Source of the DNA: Maylandia zebra
Taxonomy: Eukaryota; Chordata; Actinopteri; Cichliformes; Cichlidae
NCBI RefSeq assembly: GCF_041146795.1
Contig: NC_135186.1
Span: 36,778,867-36,842,866 of the forward strand
Reading direction: 5' to 3'
DNA length: 64,000 nt
The translations under genes and the position numbers were made by a program. Shown one piece after another: positions 27,001 through 35,597 of the stretch. The notes beneath the pieces were generated by a model. That model worked only from the letters and a program-made list of their open reading frames with translations. It was not told the origin of the DNA and searched no databases. Position 1 is the stretch's first letter, and each line of letters opens with the position of its first letter.

Positions 27001-27562
27001 GAGTCACACAAAGCTCTTCTAGTAAAGTACAACAATAATATGTGGCTGGAAGTCAGAATGGTGACAACAGAAGCAGCGAGGGTTCAAACAAACTGACATG
27101 GTTGTTAAAAATGTGTGTTCAGGACATAGCAGAGGTGGAGAAGACGCAGGAGGGGTTAAAGATGAAATTGCACGAACTGAGAAAACATCGGGAGCGGGAC
27201 CAGCAGCAGCACTGCAACGAGATAAGAAGCCAAGTTAAAGCCGCCCTGGAGCAGCTGCACATGTACCCACACCCACCTCAGCCCAATTTTCCAAGACACA
27301 CCCAAAGATTCACGTTTAAAAACACAAACTTATTGTGTGTGTGTGTGCGTGTGTGTGTGCGTGCGTGTGTGCGTGCGTGCGTGCGTGTGTGTGTGTGTGT
27401 GTGTGTGCGTGCGTGTGTGTGTGTGTGTGTGTGTGCGTGCGTGTGTGTGTGTGTGTGTTTGTGTGTGTGTTCAGGGATATGCGGAGCGGAGAGGAGACAC
27501 ACAAGGATGTTCAGGAGGATCTCTGCCAGGAACTGAAGCTCTCCTCTCTGACGGACAGCTGA
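15033..27562 (+). CDS. drc7: Dynein regulatory complex subunit 7 (CCDC135)
   Basis: Seventeen coding exons keep frame and total 2,337 nt (778 residues): 15,033-15,067; 15,540-15,678; 15,794-15,919; 16,799-16,993; 17,085-17,237; 17,679-17,897; 17,977-18,111; 19,266-19,332; 19,483-19,611; 19,958-20,086; 20,780-20,994; 21,118-21,330; 21,442-21,552; 21,677-21,772; 26,041-26,187; 27,123-27,262; 27,475-27,562. DRC7 is a nexin-dynein regulatory complex subunit of motile cilia and sperm flagella. Diagnostic residues are [40 protein letters not shown]-like [21 protein letters not shown] and [14 protein letters not shown] transglutaminase-like Cys118/His232/Asp251 set is retained. Human DRC7 is about 874 residues. 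Here the N-terminus is shorter: the start ATG at 15,033 encodes [12 protein letters not shown], joining [11 protein letters not shown], which aligns with the human KLP-SY-NTP region. The last three exons form a divergent coiled coil. The start exon is the least certain part. Confidence 0.93.
15150..15260. repeat. Dispersed teleost repeat
   Basis: AGGTTTCTTCCTGTTAAAAG, GGAGTTTTTCCTTCCCACT, TCGCCAAAG and TTGCTCACAGAGGGTCGT occur in the order known from a very common fish repeat. It is located in the first DRC7 coding intron. Confidence 0.55.
21986..23605. mobile_element. piggyBac-like DNA transposon flanked by TTAA
   Basis: TTAA occurs at 21,982-21,985 and again at 23,606-23,609. The ends read CACTTAGACCCCCGG and, in reverse complement, CACTAGCATCCCCAGG. 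Behind them lie about 170-base, nearly identical inverted subterminal repeats (about 22,030-22,190 and 23,365-23,520), sharing CGGAGTCATCATTTTGCGTT and GTCGTTACCTAGGAATTCTG. Inside, a unit of about 200 bases occurs at 22,310-22,590, 22,592-22,790 and 23,257-23,360 and inverted at 22,840-23,070. A plus-strand frame ending at 23,216 encodes [17 protein letters not shown] then CQDCE, resembling the cysteine-rich C-terminal domain of piggyBac transposases. No catalytic domain remains, so this is a rearranged non-autonomous copy in a DRC7 intron. Confidence 0.7.
22790..22838. repeat. 49-bp perfect palindrome
   Basis: Two 24-base arms (CTCCCCCACCCCCTCAATCA plus CTCA, and its reverse complement) meet around one unpaired G at 22,814. 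The arms are the same purine/pyrimidine-rich block found near both ends of the surrounding TTAA-flanked element, so this is an internal junction between inverted copies. Confidence 0.9.
24645..24790 (+). mobile_element. hAT-type transposon 5' end
   Basis: CAGCGGTCCTCAACCTTTTT and GTGCCACGGACAGTTTAATG, then GTAAGACAATATTTTCATGG and AAGGTGTCGCGGATAAATAC, match the start of a widespread hAT (Charlie/Zaphod-like) family with CAGNGGTCCCCAACC termini. The other end is not evident. The region 23,610-24,640 before it is AT-rich intron without coding signal. Confidence 0.6.
25150..25690 (+). mobile_element. Tc1-like fragment interrupted by a LINE tail
   Basis: Plus-strand sequence at 25,270-25,325 (GGCTCTGTCATGGCATGGAG) and 25,530-25,690 (reading [14 protein letters not shown]) matches successive parts of a Tc1-like transposase. 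Between them, 25,325-25,500 reads [17 protein letters not shown] and [13 protein letters not shown], the C-terminal motif of a fish non-LTR retrotransposon, followed by GAGCTATATA tail sequence. The LINE fragment therefore appears to have inserted into the older Tc1 copy. Confidence 0.5.
26262..26590 (-). mobile_element. tRNA-derived SINE with LINE-like tail
   Basis: Read on the minus strand, the element starts with a tRNA-like head (A-box-like TGGCTCAAGAGTTGGGAGTT). It passes through a conserved body (GTCCTTGGGAAAGACACTTC) and ends with AAAGCGCTTTGGGGTCCTTA and GCGCTATATAAATACAGGCC. The head of the same family occurs at 39,640-39,745 with an intact B box. The related tail occurs at 33,494-33,705. 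It lies in the DRC7 intron just after exon 15. Confidence 0.7.
27334..27470. repeat. (GT)n/(GTGC)n microsatellite at the last DRC7 acceptor
   Basis: About 137 bases of GT with interspersed GC dinucleotides run up to TTCAG at 27,470-27,474, so the tract takes the place of a normal polypyrimidine tract for the terminal DRC7 exon. Confidence 0.9.
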
Positions 27563-27805
27563 GCCGCACACACCTGTCGCCTTTTTGTTTTAACAGTAAA
27601 AACAAATATTGGTGTTTATTCGTTACACAACCAAATGATACAACTACACACGTGTCTGTTTTTGTTTGCTTTGTTTTTCTTCATCTTTTTATTTTTGACA
27701 TTTAGATTTTTCAGGCCGTGTGTAAGACTTCATACAGGAGGGTCCTCTGTACACGACTGCCTCTAGATCTGATATTTATGGTTGTTGCTACGAAATCAAT
27801 CAACA

Positions 27806-27811
27806 AATAAA
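27806..27811 (+). promoter_or_regulatory. Candidate DRC7 polyadenylation signal
   Basis: AATAAA about 245 bases after the DRC7 stop codon, in an AT-rich setting and before the next repeat begins at 27,890. Confidence 0.5.
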
Positions 27812-27889
27812 TACAAATCATAAGGTTTCTGGGGTCCTGCGATTTCATGATTCAGGTGAAGCAAATATAACCAGGGAAGCAAAATGGAA

Positions 27890-28990
27890 TACGTGTGTGT
27901 GAAAGAGAGGGAGACAGATGGAAACATTCAAGGAGTCAAGAAAGTGAATGTGGATGAGTTTAAATACTTGGGGTGGAGCGGGTGGAGATGAGTGTCAGGA
28001 GGGATTTGTGACAGAAGGAGAGCAGCAAGAGTGAAAGTTAAAGACCTGCTGTGATGTTTGGTTTGGAGACGCTGTGTCACCAGCTGTCGTCGCTCCCGAT
28101 TCTTGGATTCTGACCCGGCGGAAACACGACTCGAGACGGGCGTCTCAGTTCAAGAACTTCCTTATTTACCCATGTATAAGAGGAGATGTTCACAGCGTGA
28201 AGCCTCCCGCAGATCTGAAGGGCAGGCCCTCGATCTGTCACATGTATACTTTTTCAAAGTTCCTCGTTCAGAGCCTACTTTTCCTGTTATGTAGTACTCT
28301 GTGTTCCTGTACCCTTCATACACAGTTTTTATCAAAACATCTCCTTATCTTTTCCTTTTATGGTCTCACACATCAGTTCATCTCTCCTTCTCTGCATGTC
28401 CTCATTTTCTATGCACGTGGGTGGCTGCATGTGGGGTCTCTGGATGCGCTAAGCTCTCTAGCTAGTTCAGCTTTTTTTATCTATACTTATCAAGATGTGT
28501 TAGTGGCAGTTAGTGCTGCCCTTTGCAGCCAGACTCTAATGCTGCTTCTACACTCTTTCCTATAATGCTGTTTTTTATTTGTAACTACTTGCTCCTGCAG
28601 TTGCACAGAGGCCTGCTAGCAGTATAATACTATATACAGTTCCACAGGTGGCACAAAGATGTTGAGATCCTCGGTGTGAGTGAGCAGTACATCAGAGGGA
28701 CAGCTCACCGTCAGGAGGCGAGGCTGAGGGTTACATTCAACCAGAATTTCATTCCAAAAAACACAAATACACACAAATAGTTACAAACTATGGCTGAAAA
28801 TAAAGGGAAAAATAAATAAAAAATACATACATATTGGACAAAGGATGTTAAAGATGAAGCCGATTGACAGGAGGAAGAGGAAGGCCTCAGAGGAGATTCA
28901 TGGACGTGGTGAAGGAGGACTGCAGAGGTTCTAAAGGGAACAGCTGGAAGAAGAAGGCTGAGAGAACCAGCATCCCTGTGCCGTGTCAGT
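27890..28990 (+). mobile_element. RTE-type LINE fragments interrupted by an LTR-like insert
   Basis: Plus-strand pieces at 27,895-28,066 (VKKVNVDEFKYLG, then GICDRRRAARVK), 28,655-28,735 (QYIRGTAHRQEARL) and 28,845-28,990 (IDRRKRKASEEIHGR) match successive C-terminal parts of an RTE/Expander-type reverse transcriptase seen in many fish. The first two pieces are separated by about 580 bases of unrelated sequence. All frames are broken. Together with the insert they fill the interval between DRC7 and receptor A. Confidence 0.55.
28070..28640 (-). mobile_element. Possible solo LTR inserted in the RTE fragment
   Basis: This block splits the RTE coding sequence. On the minus strand it offers CCATAAAAGG as a TATA-like element, then AATAAGG, then a GC-rich GAGTCGTGTTTCCGCCGGGT end, an order that resembles a retroviral or Gypsy LTR. 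No target duplication or internal region was established. No retroviral protein is present. Confidence 0.3.
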
Positions 28991-29357
28991 TAGAAACGAC
29001 AGATCTTTAAGATAAATAAACGTCACTGTTCCTTCAGTGCAGCAGTTTGCAAATAAAAGTCCGATTGCACTGTGAGAATGTATTTCACAGGTTTAAAGAA
29101 AATAAGAACTTTAAAGACCCAAATCAGTTTTTCTTCTTTTTAACAGTAAATGTCAACAGGAGTGTAAATATGTGTAACATATAAGGTGGTACACAAAATT
29201 AAATTCAGCAGCAGCTCACACACGACGCACAGATGGATGTAGAGGCGAGGAGCGTGGAGGAGCTGTGGTATTTGGAGGAGGGACTCTTTCAGAGACGTGA
29301 GTTCCTGCTTTCCAGTGAAGAAGAAGAGAGGCAGCAGCAAACCATCAGAGCCTCATC

Positions 29358-31683
29358 ATGAAAGTGCGTCACTCCTCTCTGACCTGTGAGTACACTCACC
29401 TCTTTGTTCTGTCATGAATGTAAAAATTGCAGCACTGAAAATGGGCACAAACCTTCAGCTACATGGTGGATTTGATTAAAGTCAGACATTCATGATGCTG
29501 CCGAACTTTCAGAGTCAGAGTCTGACTTGTTTGGCCTCAACCTTCTCCTGGATTAATAAAAAAATTAGTGCTTGTGTTTTTTGTTTTTTAAGTTGGCCAC
29601 AAAAAATAAACCTTCAGTTTAATTACAACTCAGCACTGCAGCCTTTACAGAAAAACTTTGTAAGCAGATGCTAAAAACACTCTGTCGTAACTTCTCTGTT
29701 ACTTTCAGATCGAACGGTGATCCTGACGGGTCCCCAGGACGTTCGCGCCCTCCGAGGTACCAGCGTCCTCCTGGACTGTTGTTTCGCTGTAGATCCTCGG
29801 CTGGGCAGTTACCAGGTGGTCTGGAGGCAAGGCGACCGGAAACTATCAGAGTCTAAGTGTCGATAAAAAGTAAACAAAAGCACACACTCGCTGTTTCTGT
29901 CCATTCTCAGAACATTCTGAACACATTGCTGTGTAAATACTCGGCTCAGATTCTGTCAAAACTGACTGCACAGAGCTTCACATCCAAAAGTGAGACAAGT
30001 GAGACAGAGCGAGCCACAAACAAGCAGCAACTGAAGGCAGCTGCAGGAAAGTGAAGGAGAGCATCTCCAGAGAGGAAGCAGCATTTAGTGTGGTTCAAAC
30101 GTCAGATTATTTTCATCCAAGTATTCAGCTAAATCCTTCAAAATCTGTTAGTTTGTGCAATTACTTTTAGCCTCAGTAGTCACGCTTAGAGAAATTGCTG
30201 ATTTTTTGTTTCCGGGCACTTTCAGGTGTCACCAACAGTCACTGTTGTGAAACGGCACAGCTCTGCCGATGCTTCGTTTTTATAATCACAATCCCTGAGA
30301 AACTCTGCCTCTCAAAGAAGCTCTTATTTGTACCGAGCCATGTTACCGACCTGCTGGCAGTTAACCCAATGAGATGCAACATGTTCCTCCCACTTTCGCT
30401 CTTTCGTCTGTTCTAACATCTCCGTGTTGTTGCCATCAAAGTCAACATCAACATTTCTGGATTTGGGTTGTACACGTGTGGTTCTCCGTCTGTGTGTAGG
30501 TACATGATCTTTGACAACGGTACGCTCAGAGTAACGGACGTCCAATTACACGACACCGCTGAATATTCCTGTGAGGTCATCACGGATGTGGACAAGGTTA
30601 CCGCCCAGGCCTCCATCACCGTCATCGGTGTGTGTGTTTCTGCATATTTTGTAAAGGGGTGGACCCTCAGCACCAGCCAGAGTCTAATATTGTTTTTAAT
30701 GACTCACCTTCTATTGTCTCACTGGCTGATAACCACCTGCACCATCGGGCTGCTGGTTCTGATAGTCTTCATCCTCACATGGTGCAAGCACAGCAAATAC
30801 AGAGGTTATGTTTCCAGCATATTCACAATGTGTCACAGACACAAAAATTATTTTCAAATGTTCACATTAGTTACATATGTTCAATTAAAAAAAGAGCTGC
30901 AATGAAATACAGTTTATTAATTCAGCAGATTTCAGCAGGAGGTAGCATCCACATCCCACAGTATACAAAAAAGAAACACTGGAACAGTTTTCAATGCTTT
31001 TTACACAACGACTCAACAGTCGCTATTTATTCAACTGGATGACGTTTAAACGTTTCACAGCATAACTGTTACCCCTGCTTTACTGTTGTCCTCCAGCCTC
31101 ACGTGCACTTTGAATGATTGTTCCCTCTAACAGAGGAACATCCTTTGTTTGTTCCACAGGGTTGAGGACCAGAGGAAACTCAGAGGGCACAAACATGGAG
31201 GTGACTTTCTTTCTCTTTGGTTCCTCTCACTGTTGACAGACTGCTACTGTAACAAAGAAATAAAGCAGTCACAGTGTGATGGTTCAGTTTGTAGACTGTT
31301 CCAGAAATTACAGTCCAAGAAGGTGAATTCAAACAGGTAGGTGACAAAAATGGCCGCCCAGACGGAGACTCCAACAACAAACAGAGACACTGTTGTCTGA
31401 GAGGTTCAACGAGGCAACGTGGAAATATTTACCAGCACAAATGATTTAACCAAGTCAGAGTCTCTTCTTTTTATGTGAAGAAGACAGTTTGTCTCTGTTT
31501 CAGGACGTCCACTACGAGAACTGTACTCCAGGTTCTACACGTGAAGACTCGACCTACCAGAGCCTCGATCCAGCCGGCAGGGACCAGGACCAGACCTACT
31601 CTACACTCACACATGAGACTCTCTGGATTCACACCTGGGTTTGTTTCAGTGCCTCAGGTTTAAAGTTGGAACACAAACCCTGA
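29358..31683 (+). CDS. Receptor A: single-Ig ITIM receptor with an L1CAM Ig6-like domain (chimeric)
   Basis: Exons 29,358-29,385, 29,709-29,856, 30,500-30,804, 31,160-31,200 and 31,504-31,683 join in frame to 702 nt (233 residues). Exon 1 (MKVRHSSLT) and its 5' flank are paralogous to receptor B. Exons 2-3 form one I-set Ig domain: VILTGPQDVRALRGTSVLLD, VVWRQGDRKLSES, then KYMIFDNGTLRVTDVQLHD and AEYSCEVITDVDKV. This is the pattern of the sixth Ig domain of L1CAM-family adhesion proteins, split by a phase-2 intron and bounded by phase-1 positions. The frame runs on into a hydrophobic segment (ITTCTIGLLVLIVFILTW), then the tail shared with B: YENC, STYQSL (ITIM fit) and QTYSTL. A 7-base loss relative to B extends the C-terminus. 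The leader lacks a hydrophobic core and one donor (GTGTCG) is weak, so surface expression is doubtful. Confidence 0.6.
30205..30420. repeat. Dispersed repeat inside receptor A intron
   Basis: The block containing TTTGTACCGAGCCATGTTAC, GACCTGCTGGCAGTTAACCC and ATGAGATGCAACATGTTCCT is related to 52,850-52,945 in the PHF20 intron (TACCGACCTGCTGCTAATTA, then GATGAGGTGCAACACGTTCC). It is probably the end of a DNA transposon family. Confidence 0.45.
31096..31651 (+). repeat. Receptor tail duplication, copy A
   Basis: Covers the two cytoplasmic exons of receptor A, the intron between them and flanks. It matches 43,036-43,610 with about four substitutions and one 7-base indel. The 303-base intron (31,201-31,503 versus 43,151-43,453) shows no difference at all by eye. 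Confidence 0.95.
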
Positions 31684-31699
31684 AAACTGTAAATATTGA

Positions 31700-31745
31700 C
31701 TCACTTTGGAGTCAGCTTCAAGTGGCTGTTAGAGGAACTGCAGCT
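31700..31745. repeat. Short dispersed repeat downstream of receptor A
   Basis: GACTCACTTTGGAGTCAGCT, then CAAGTGGCTGTTAGAGGAAC and TGCAG recur in diverged form at 25,725-25,790 and 43,845-43,885. The motif is a common fish repeat; two of the three copies lie just after the two receptor genes. Confidence 0.45.
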
Positions 31746-32999
31746 GCTGGAACTGCAGGAGGAACCAGCCCCACCAGCCCCCATCATCCTACACGAGTGC
31801 CCCGTGGACACTGTGAAGTCTTTCTGCTGCAGCGTGTCATCCATTTGTCTGAGAAGGTGTCTGCAGTCTTCCTTCTCTCCAACACCTCGACACCTCCAGG
31901 ACCCCGAGACTGACACGAAAAATGTCTTCTGACCCCTCCCACCCTGGACAGAAACAGTCGCTCCCCTCAGTATCATGAAACTGCCAATATTATGTACATG
32001 TTATTAAAAACAACAAAACATTACCTTCCCTGATCAGTCTGTTTTTTGTACACTAAGAAAAATAATTAAATGTTATAGATTTCATATTTTACTCAACCCT
32101 AAACAGAGACAACCGTCGCTTTGGATTCTTCTATTTTATTTGAGTGTTTTAAGTGAATCCATTGCATTAAATGTTCATTTGGAATCACTTGATGGATCTG
32201 CATCAGACTAATCAGCTGGTTAGCCACACAGAGCTAACAGCAAACCATCTACAGTGGGGCAAAAAAGTATTTAGTCAGCCACCGATTGTGCAAGTTCCCC
32301 CACCTAAAATGATGACAGAGGTCAGTAATTTGCACCAGAGGTACACTTCAACTGTGAGAGACAGAATGTGAAAACAAAATCCATGAATTCACATGGTAGG
32401 ATTTGTAAAGAATTTATTGGTAAATCAGGGTGGAAAATAAGTATTTGGTCAATAACAAAAATACAACTCAATACTTTGTAACATAACCTTTGTTGGCAAT
32501 AACAGAGGTCAAACGTTTACTATAGGTCTTTACCAAGGGCCCGTTCTTCGTACCTCGCTAAGTGAGTTAGCTGGATTAGATTGTTGACGATTTCGCGTGA
32601 TCCTGGATCGTTCGGTTCCCCGAAGCTCATCCGGGACTTGCTGTCATAGCAACAGAGCCGTAAGCGTAAACCTGCTCGGGAGCAGGTTTACTTTATGTAA
32701 ACAGGATTAGATCGTGGCCACGCAGGTATGTCCGCTTCATTTATACGAAAGCAACAGCGATATTCCACCACTGTTTCACCATAAATAAATAACATCAATG
32801 TAACTAAAGATAATGCAGCACCTGATCCTTTTATTGATGTCACACAGATACATACAGGTCATTCCCTAAAAAAGGGAAATGTACTATTAACATTCTATTA
32901 CATGTATGTGATTATTACAGATGTAATTCATATTTCAGAGTAGTAATTGTAAATTACTTCGTGTAATCAAGATGAGAGACCACGGCTATAAAAGCGAAG

Positions 33000-33311
33000 G
33001 TGGATTTGGGAAGCCTGTCGCAGCCATGTCCTGTCCGTTTACGCGAGCCACCCATTGAGGAAGGTGCAAGATTGATAAGGAGAGTCCTCAGAATTCAGCG
33101 TATATTGCGGGACAGACAGGATCCTTTAGCTCAGCGCGACAGTGTGCTCATAGAGACATATCGATTTTCCCGTGTGGGTATTATTTACTTAACCAACTTG
33201 TTGACGAGGGGGTGCAGGACCACCACCTGTCTTTTTTTGCTCTGCCCTTTTCTTTGTTGCTGTTATGAACAAACAAACAGATTATTTCAGGGTCTCTTTC
33301 CAAGAGACTAA
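33000..33311 (+). pseudogene. Harbinger transposase N-terminal remnant
   Basis: The frame holds REPPIEEGARLIRRVLRIQR, QDPLAQRDSVLIETYRFSR and GIIYLTNLLTRG, matching the N-terminal region of HARBI1-like transposases (the DPL...Y-L-ERYRFS...I-YL-LL pattern). It loses similarity after about 33,210, and the catalytic DDE domain is absent. Confidence 0.6.
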
Positions 33312-33493
33312 AAGCAATATAAGTGATAGATATTACCATTCTGTAGGATATTCTTATATTTCACTTTTACTTGTTCCCATGTTCTAGTGGGTCCTGTTGT
33401 GGCTCTAATGTGAAAGGGGATATAATATAACATATTATAATATAATATAATGTAATATAATATTGGTTAATATAGTGTAATATAATAAATCTA

Positions 33494-33705
33494 CCCTACC
33501 GCCTACTGGTATTGGCCAGAGGGGCCGATGGCGCGATATGGCAGCCTCGCCTCTGTCAGTCTGCCCCAGGGCAGCTGTGGCTACAACTGTAGCTGCCTCC
33601 ACCAGTGTGTGAATGTGAGAGTGACTGAATAGTGGCATTGTAAAGCGCTTTGGGTGCCTTGAAAAGCGCTATATAAATCCAATATATTATTATTATTATT
33701 ATTAA
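33494..33705 (+). mobile_element. SINE/LINE 3' tail with (ATT)n end
   Basis: Contains GCCTCGCCTCTGTCAGTCTG, CCCCAGGGCAGCTGTGGCTA, AAAGCGCTTTGGGTGCCTTG and AAAAGCGCTATATAAATCCA, ending in seven ATT-type units. This is the tail half of the SINE family at 26,262, in the opposite orientation, nested in the Harbinger element. Confidence 0.7.
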
Positions 33706-33710
33706 ATTAC

Positions 33711-33893
33711 TTACGAGTTTAATTTGTCAGCAACTTTCTGCCAGCCCTCTCTCCTTGCTTTTGCAGCCTTTGCAGTGTTCCCTTGCGTTCTGATTAAACT
33801 CTGAAACTCCTGAAATCCCTCACTCAAGAGTTCTTGCTCTGCTGCCGAAAAATACCGAGCCGAGCGCGCTCCTTCGACATTTTCGCCGACCAA
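33711..33893 (-). CDS. Myb/SANT-like DNA-binding protein fragment of Harbinger element
   Basis: A 60-residue frame with RYFSAAEQELLSEGFQEFQ, then GNTAKAAKARREGWQKVADK and LNS resembles the single Myb/SANT-like domain of the second Harbinger protein, which partners the transposase at the transposon ends. The frame stops at the SINE tail, so the protein is truncated. It is read toward the transposase remnant, as is usual for this family. Confidence 0.55.
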   Translation of the reverse strand: MVGENVEGARSARYFSAAEQELLSEGFQEFQSLIRTQGNTAKAAKARREGWQKVADKLNS

Positions 33894-34060
33894 TCAGAGG
33901 GTTGCCGATCACTGTTTCTGCTATCGATGCGTATCCCCTTTTACGGCACCCAGTGATCGCACATTACTTCATCCAGCTGTACTAATCGTCAACAGCAGGT
34001 GTGTTCGGGGAACCGGATTAGCGCGCTCACGGTTAGCGCGATGGTTTGGTCTTGGATGTT

Positions 34061-35062
34061 TCATTTGATCTTGGATGTAGTAAGCGACGTACGAAGCACA
34101 GGGCCCAGGTTTGCACACACAGTAGCTGGTATTTTGGCCCATTCCTCCATGCAGATCTTCTCGAGAGCAGTGATGTTTTGGGGCTGTCGCCGAGCAACAC
34201 GGACTTTCAACTCCCGCCACAGATTTTCTATGGGGTTGAGGTCTGGAGACTGGCTAGGCCACTCCAGGACTTTCAAATGCTTCTTACGGAGCCACTCCTT
34301 TGTTGCCCGGGCGGTGTGTTTTGGATCATTGTCATGTTGGAAGACCCAGCCTCGTTTCATCTTCAAAGTTCTCACTGATGGAAGGAGGTTTTGGCTCAAA
34401 ATCTCACGATACATGGCCCCATTCATTCTGTCCTTAACACGGATCAGTCGTCCTGTCCCCTTGGCAGAAAAACAGCCCCATAGCATGATGTTTCCACCCC
34501 CATGCTTCACAGTAGGTATGGTGTTCTTGGGATGCAACTCAGTATTCTTCTTCCTCCAAACACGACGAGTTGAGTTTATACCAAAAAGTTCTACTTTGGT
34601 TTCATCTGACCACATGACATTCTCCCAATCCTCTGCTGTATCATCCATGTGCTCTGTGGCAAACTTCAGACGGGCCTGGACATGCACTGGCTTCAGCAGC
34701 GGAACACGTCTGGCACTGCGGGATTTGATTCCCTGCCGCTGTAGTGTGTTACTGATGGTGACCTTTGTTACTTTGGTCCCAGCTCTCTGCAGGTCATTCA
34801 CCAGGTCCCCCCGTGTGGTTCTGGGATCTTTGCTCACCGTTCTCATGATCATTTTGACCCCACGGGATGAGATCTTGCGTGGAGCCCCAGATCGAGGGAG
34901 ATTATCAGTGGTCTTGTATGTCTTCCATTTTCTGATGATTGCTCCCACAGTTGATTTTTTCACACCAAGCTGCTTGCCTATTGTAGATTCACTCTTCCCA
35001 GTCTGGTGCAGGTCTACAATACTTTTCCTGGTGTCCTTCGAAAGCTCTTTGGTCTTGGCCAT
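34061..35062 (-). CDS. Tc1-like transposase, C-terminus replaced by nested insertion
   Basis: A 333-residue open frame begins [20 protein letters not shown] and has a paired-type helix-turn-helix N-terminus. Catalytic landmarks include the first Asp in [12 protein letters not shown], the second in [12 protein letters not shown] and the Glu in [11 protein letters not shown], with 34-residue spacing as expected for DD34E. No internal stop is present. After IPATVCANL the Tc1 sequence ends at the Harbinger junction (34,106/34,107), and the last 14 residues are encoded by the Harbinger terminus. The remaining native residues (VKTYSKRLTSVIANKG and a stop) lie on the other side of the insert at about 32,480-32,536. 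The intact upstream frame suggests a fairly young copy. Activity is unlikely given the split. Confidence 0.93.
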   Translation of the reverse strand: MAKTKELSKDTRKSIVDLHQTGKSESTIGKQLGVKKSTVGAIIRKWKTYKTTDNLPRSGAPRKISSRGVKMIMRTVSKDPRTTRGDLVNDLQRAGTKVTKVTISNTLQRQGIKSRSARRVPLLKPVHVQARLKFATEHMDDTAEDWENVMWSDETKVELFGINSTRRVWRKKNTELHPKNTIPTVKHGGGNIMLWGCFSAKGTGRLIRVKDRMNGAMYREILSQNLLPSVRTLKMKRGWVFQHDNDPKHTARATKEWLRKKHLKVLEWPSQSPDLNPIENLWRELKVRVARRQPQNITALEKICMEEWAKIPATVCANLGPVLRTSLTTSKIK

Positions 35063-35597
35063 GGCGGAGTTTGGAGTCTGACTGTTTGAGGCTGTGGACA
35101 GGTGTCTTTTATACAGATGATGAGTTCAAACAGGTGCCATTCATACAGGTAACGAGTGGGGGACAGAAAAGCTTCTTACAGAAGATGTTACAGGTCTGTG
35201 AGAGCCAGAGATTTTCCTTGTTTGAGGTGACCAAATACTTATTTTCCACCCTAATTTACGAATAAATTCTTTACAAATCCTACCATGTGGATTCATGGAT
35301 TTTTTTGTTCACATTCTGTCTCTCACAGTTGAAGTGTACCTCTGGTGCAAATTACTGACCTCTGTCATCATTTTAAGTGGGGGAACTTGCACAATCGGTG
35401 GCTGACTAAATACTTTTTTGCCCCACTGTAAAACCTTAGCATACGCAGCACGCAGCAGCTACAAGGATGGTGTTCTTATTCTATTATTATTACAGTGGTT
35501 GAAACATCATAAGTCTGCCTTCACTTTGTAATCCACATCAGTCCTGCTGCAAATCCCACATTTCCACAGCGTTCCTGTGACTTTTGGTGTTCTTTAG

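Larger units (their letters stand above)
32537..34106. mobile_element. PIF-Harbinger-type transposon nested in the Tc1 element
   Basis: The ends are GGGCCCGTTCTTCGTACCTC and, on the other strand, GGGCCCTGTGCTTCGTACGT, imperfect inverted termini of the fish Harbinger/ISL2EU type. The target duplication is 1-3 bases and ambiguous. Two Harbinger-type coding remnants remain inside: a transposase N-terminus on the plus strand (33,000-33,210) and a Myb/SANT-like protein start on the minus strand (33,711-33,893). The middle has been replaced by a SINE/LINE tail and an AT-rich tract. Confidence 0.82.
32252..35428 (-). mobile_element. Tc1-like transposon carrying a nested Harbinger element
   Basis: The ends are perfect Tc1 termini: CAGTGGGGCAAAAAAGTATT at 32,252 and the reverse complement ending at 35,428, each next to TA (32,250-32,251 and 35,429-35,430). 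Inverted terminal sequence continues for about 200 bases on both sides with few differences. The transposase lies on the minus strand. A 1.57-kb PIF-Harbinger element at 32,537-34,106 splits its 3' end. Without that insert the Tc1 copy would be about 1.6 kb, the normal size. Confidence 0.92.

Noticed and set aside
33999..35081. A 360-codon plus-strand open frame across the Tc1 region
   Set aside because: It is the antisense shadow of the Tc1 transposase, whose minus-strand frame has the DD34E motifs; the plus frame resembles nothing.
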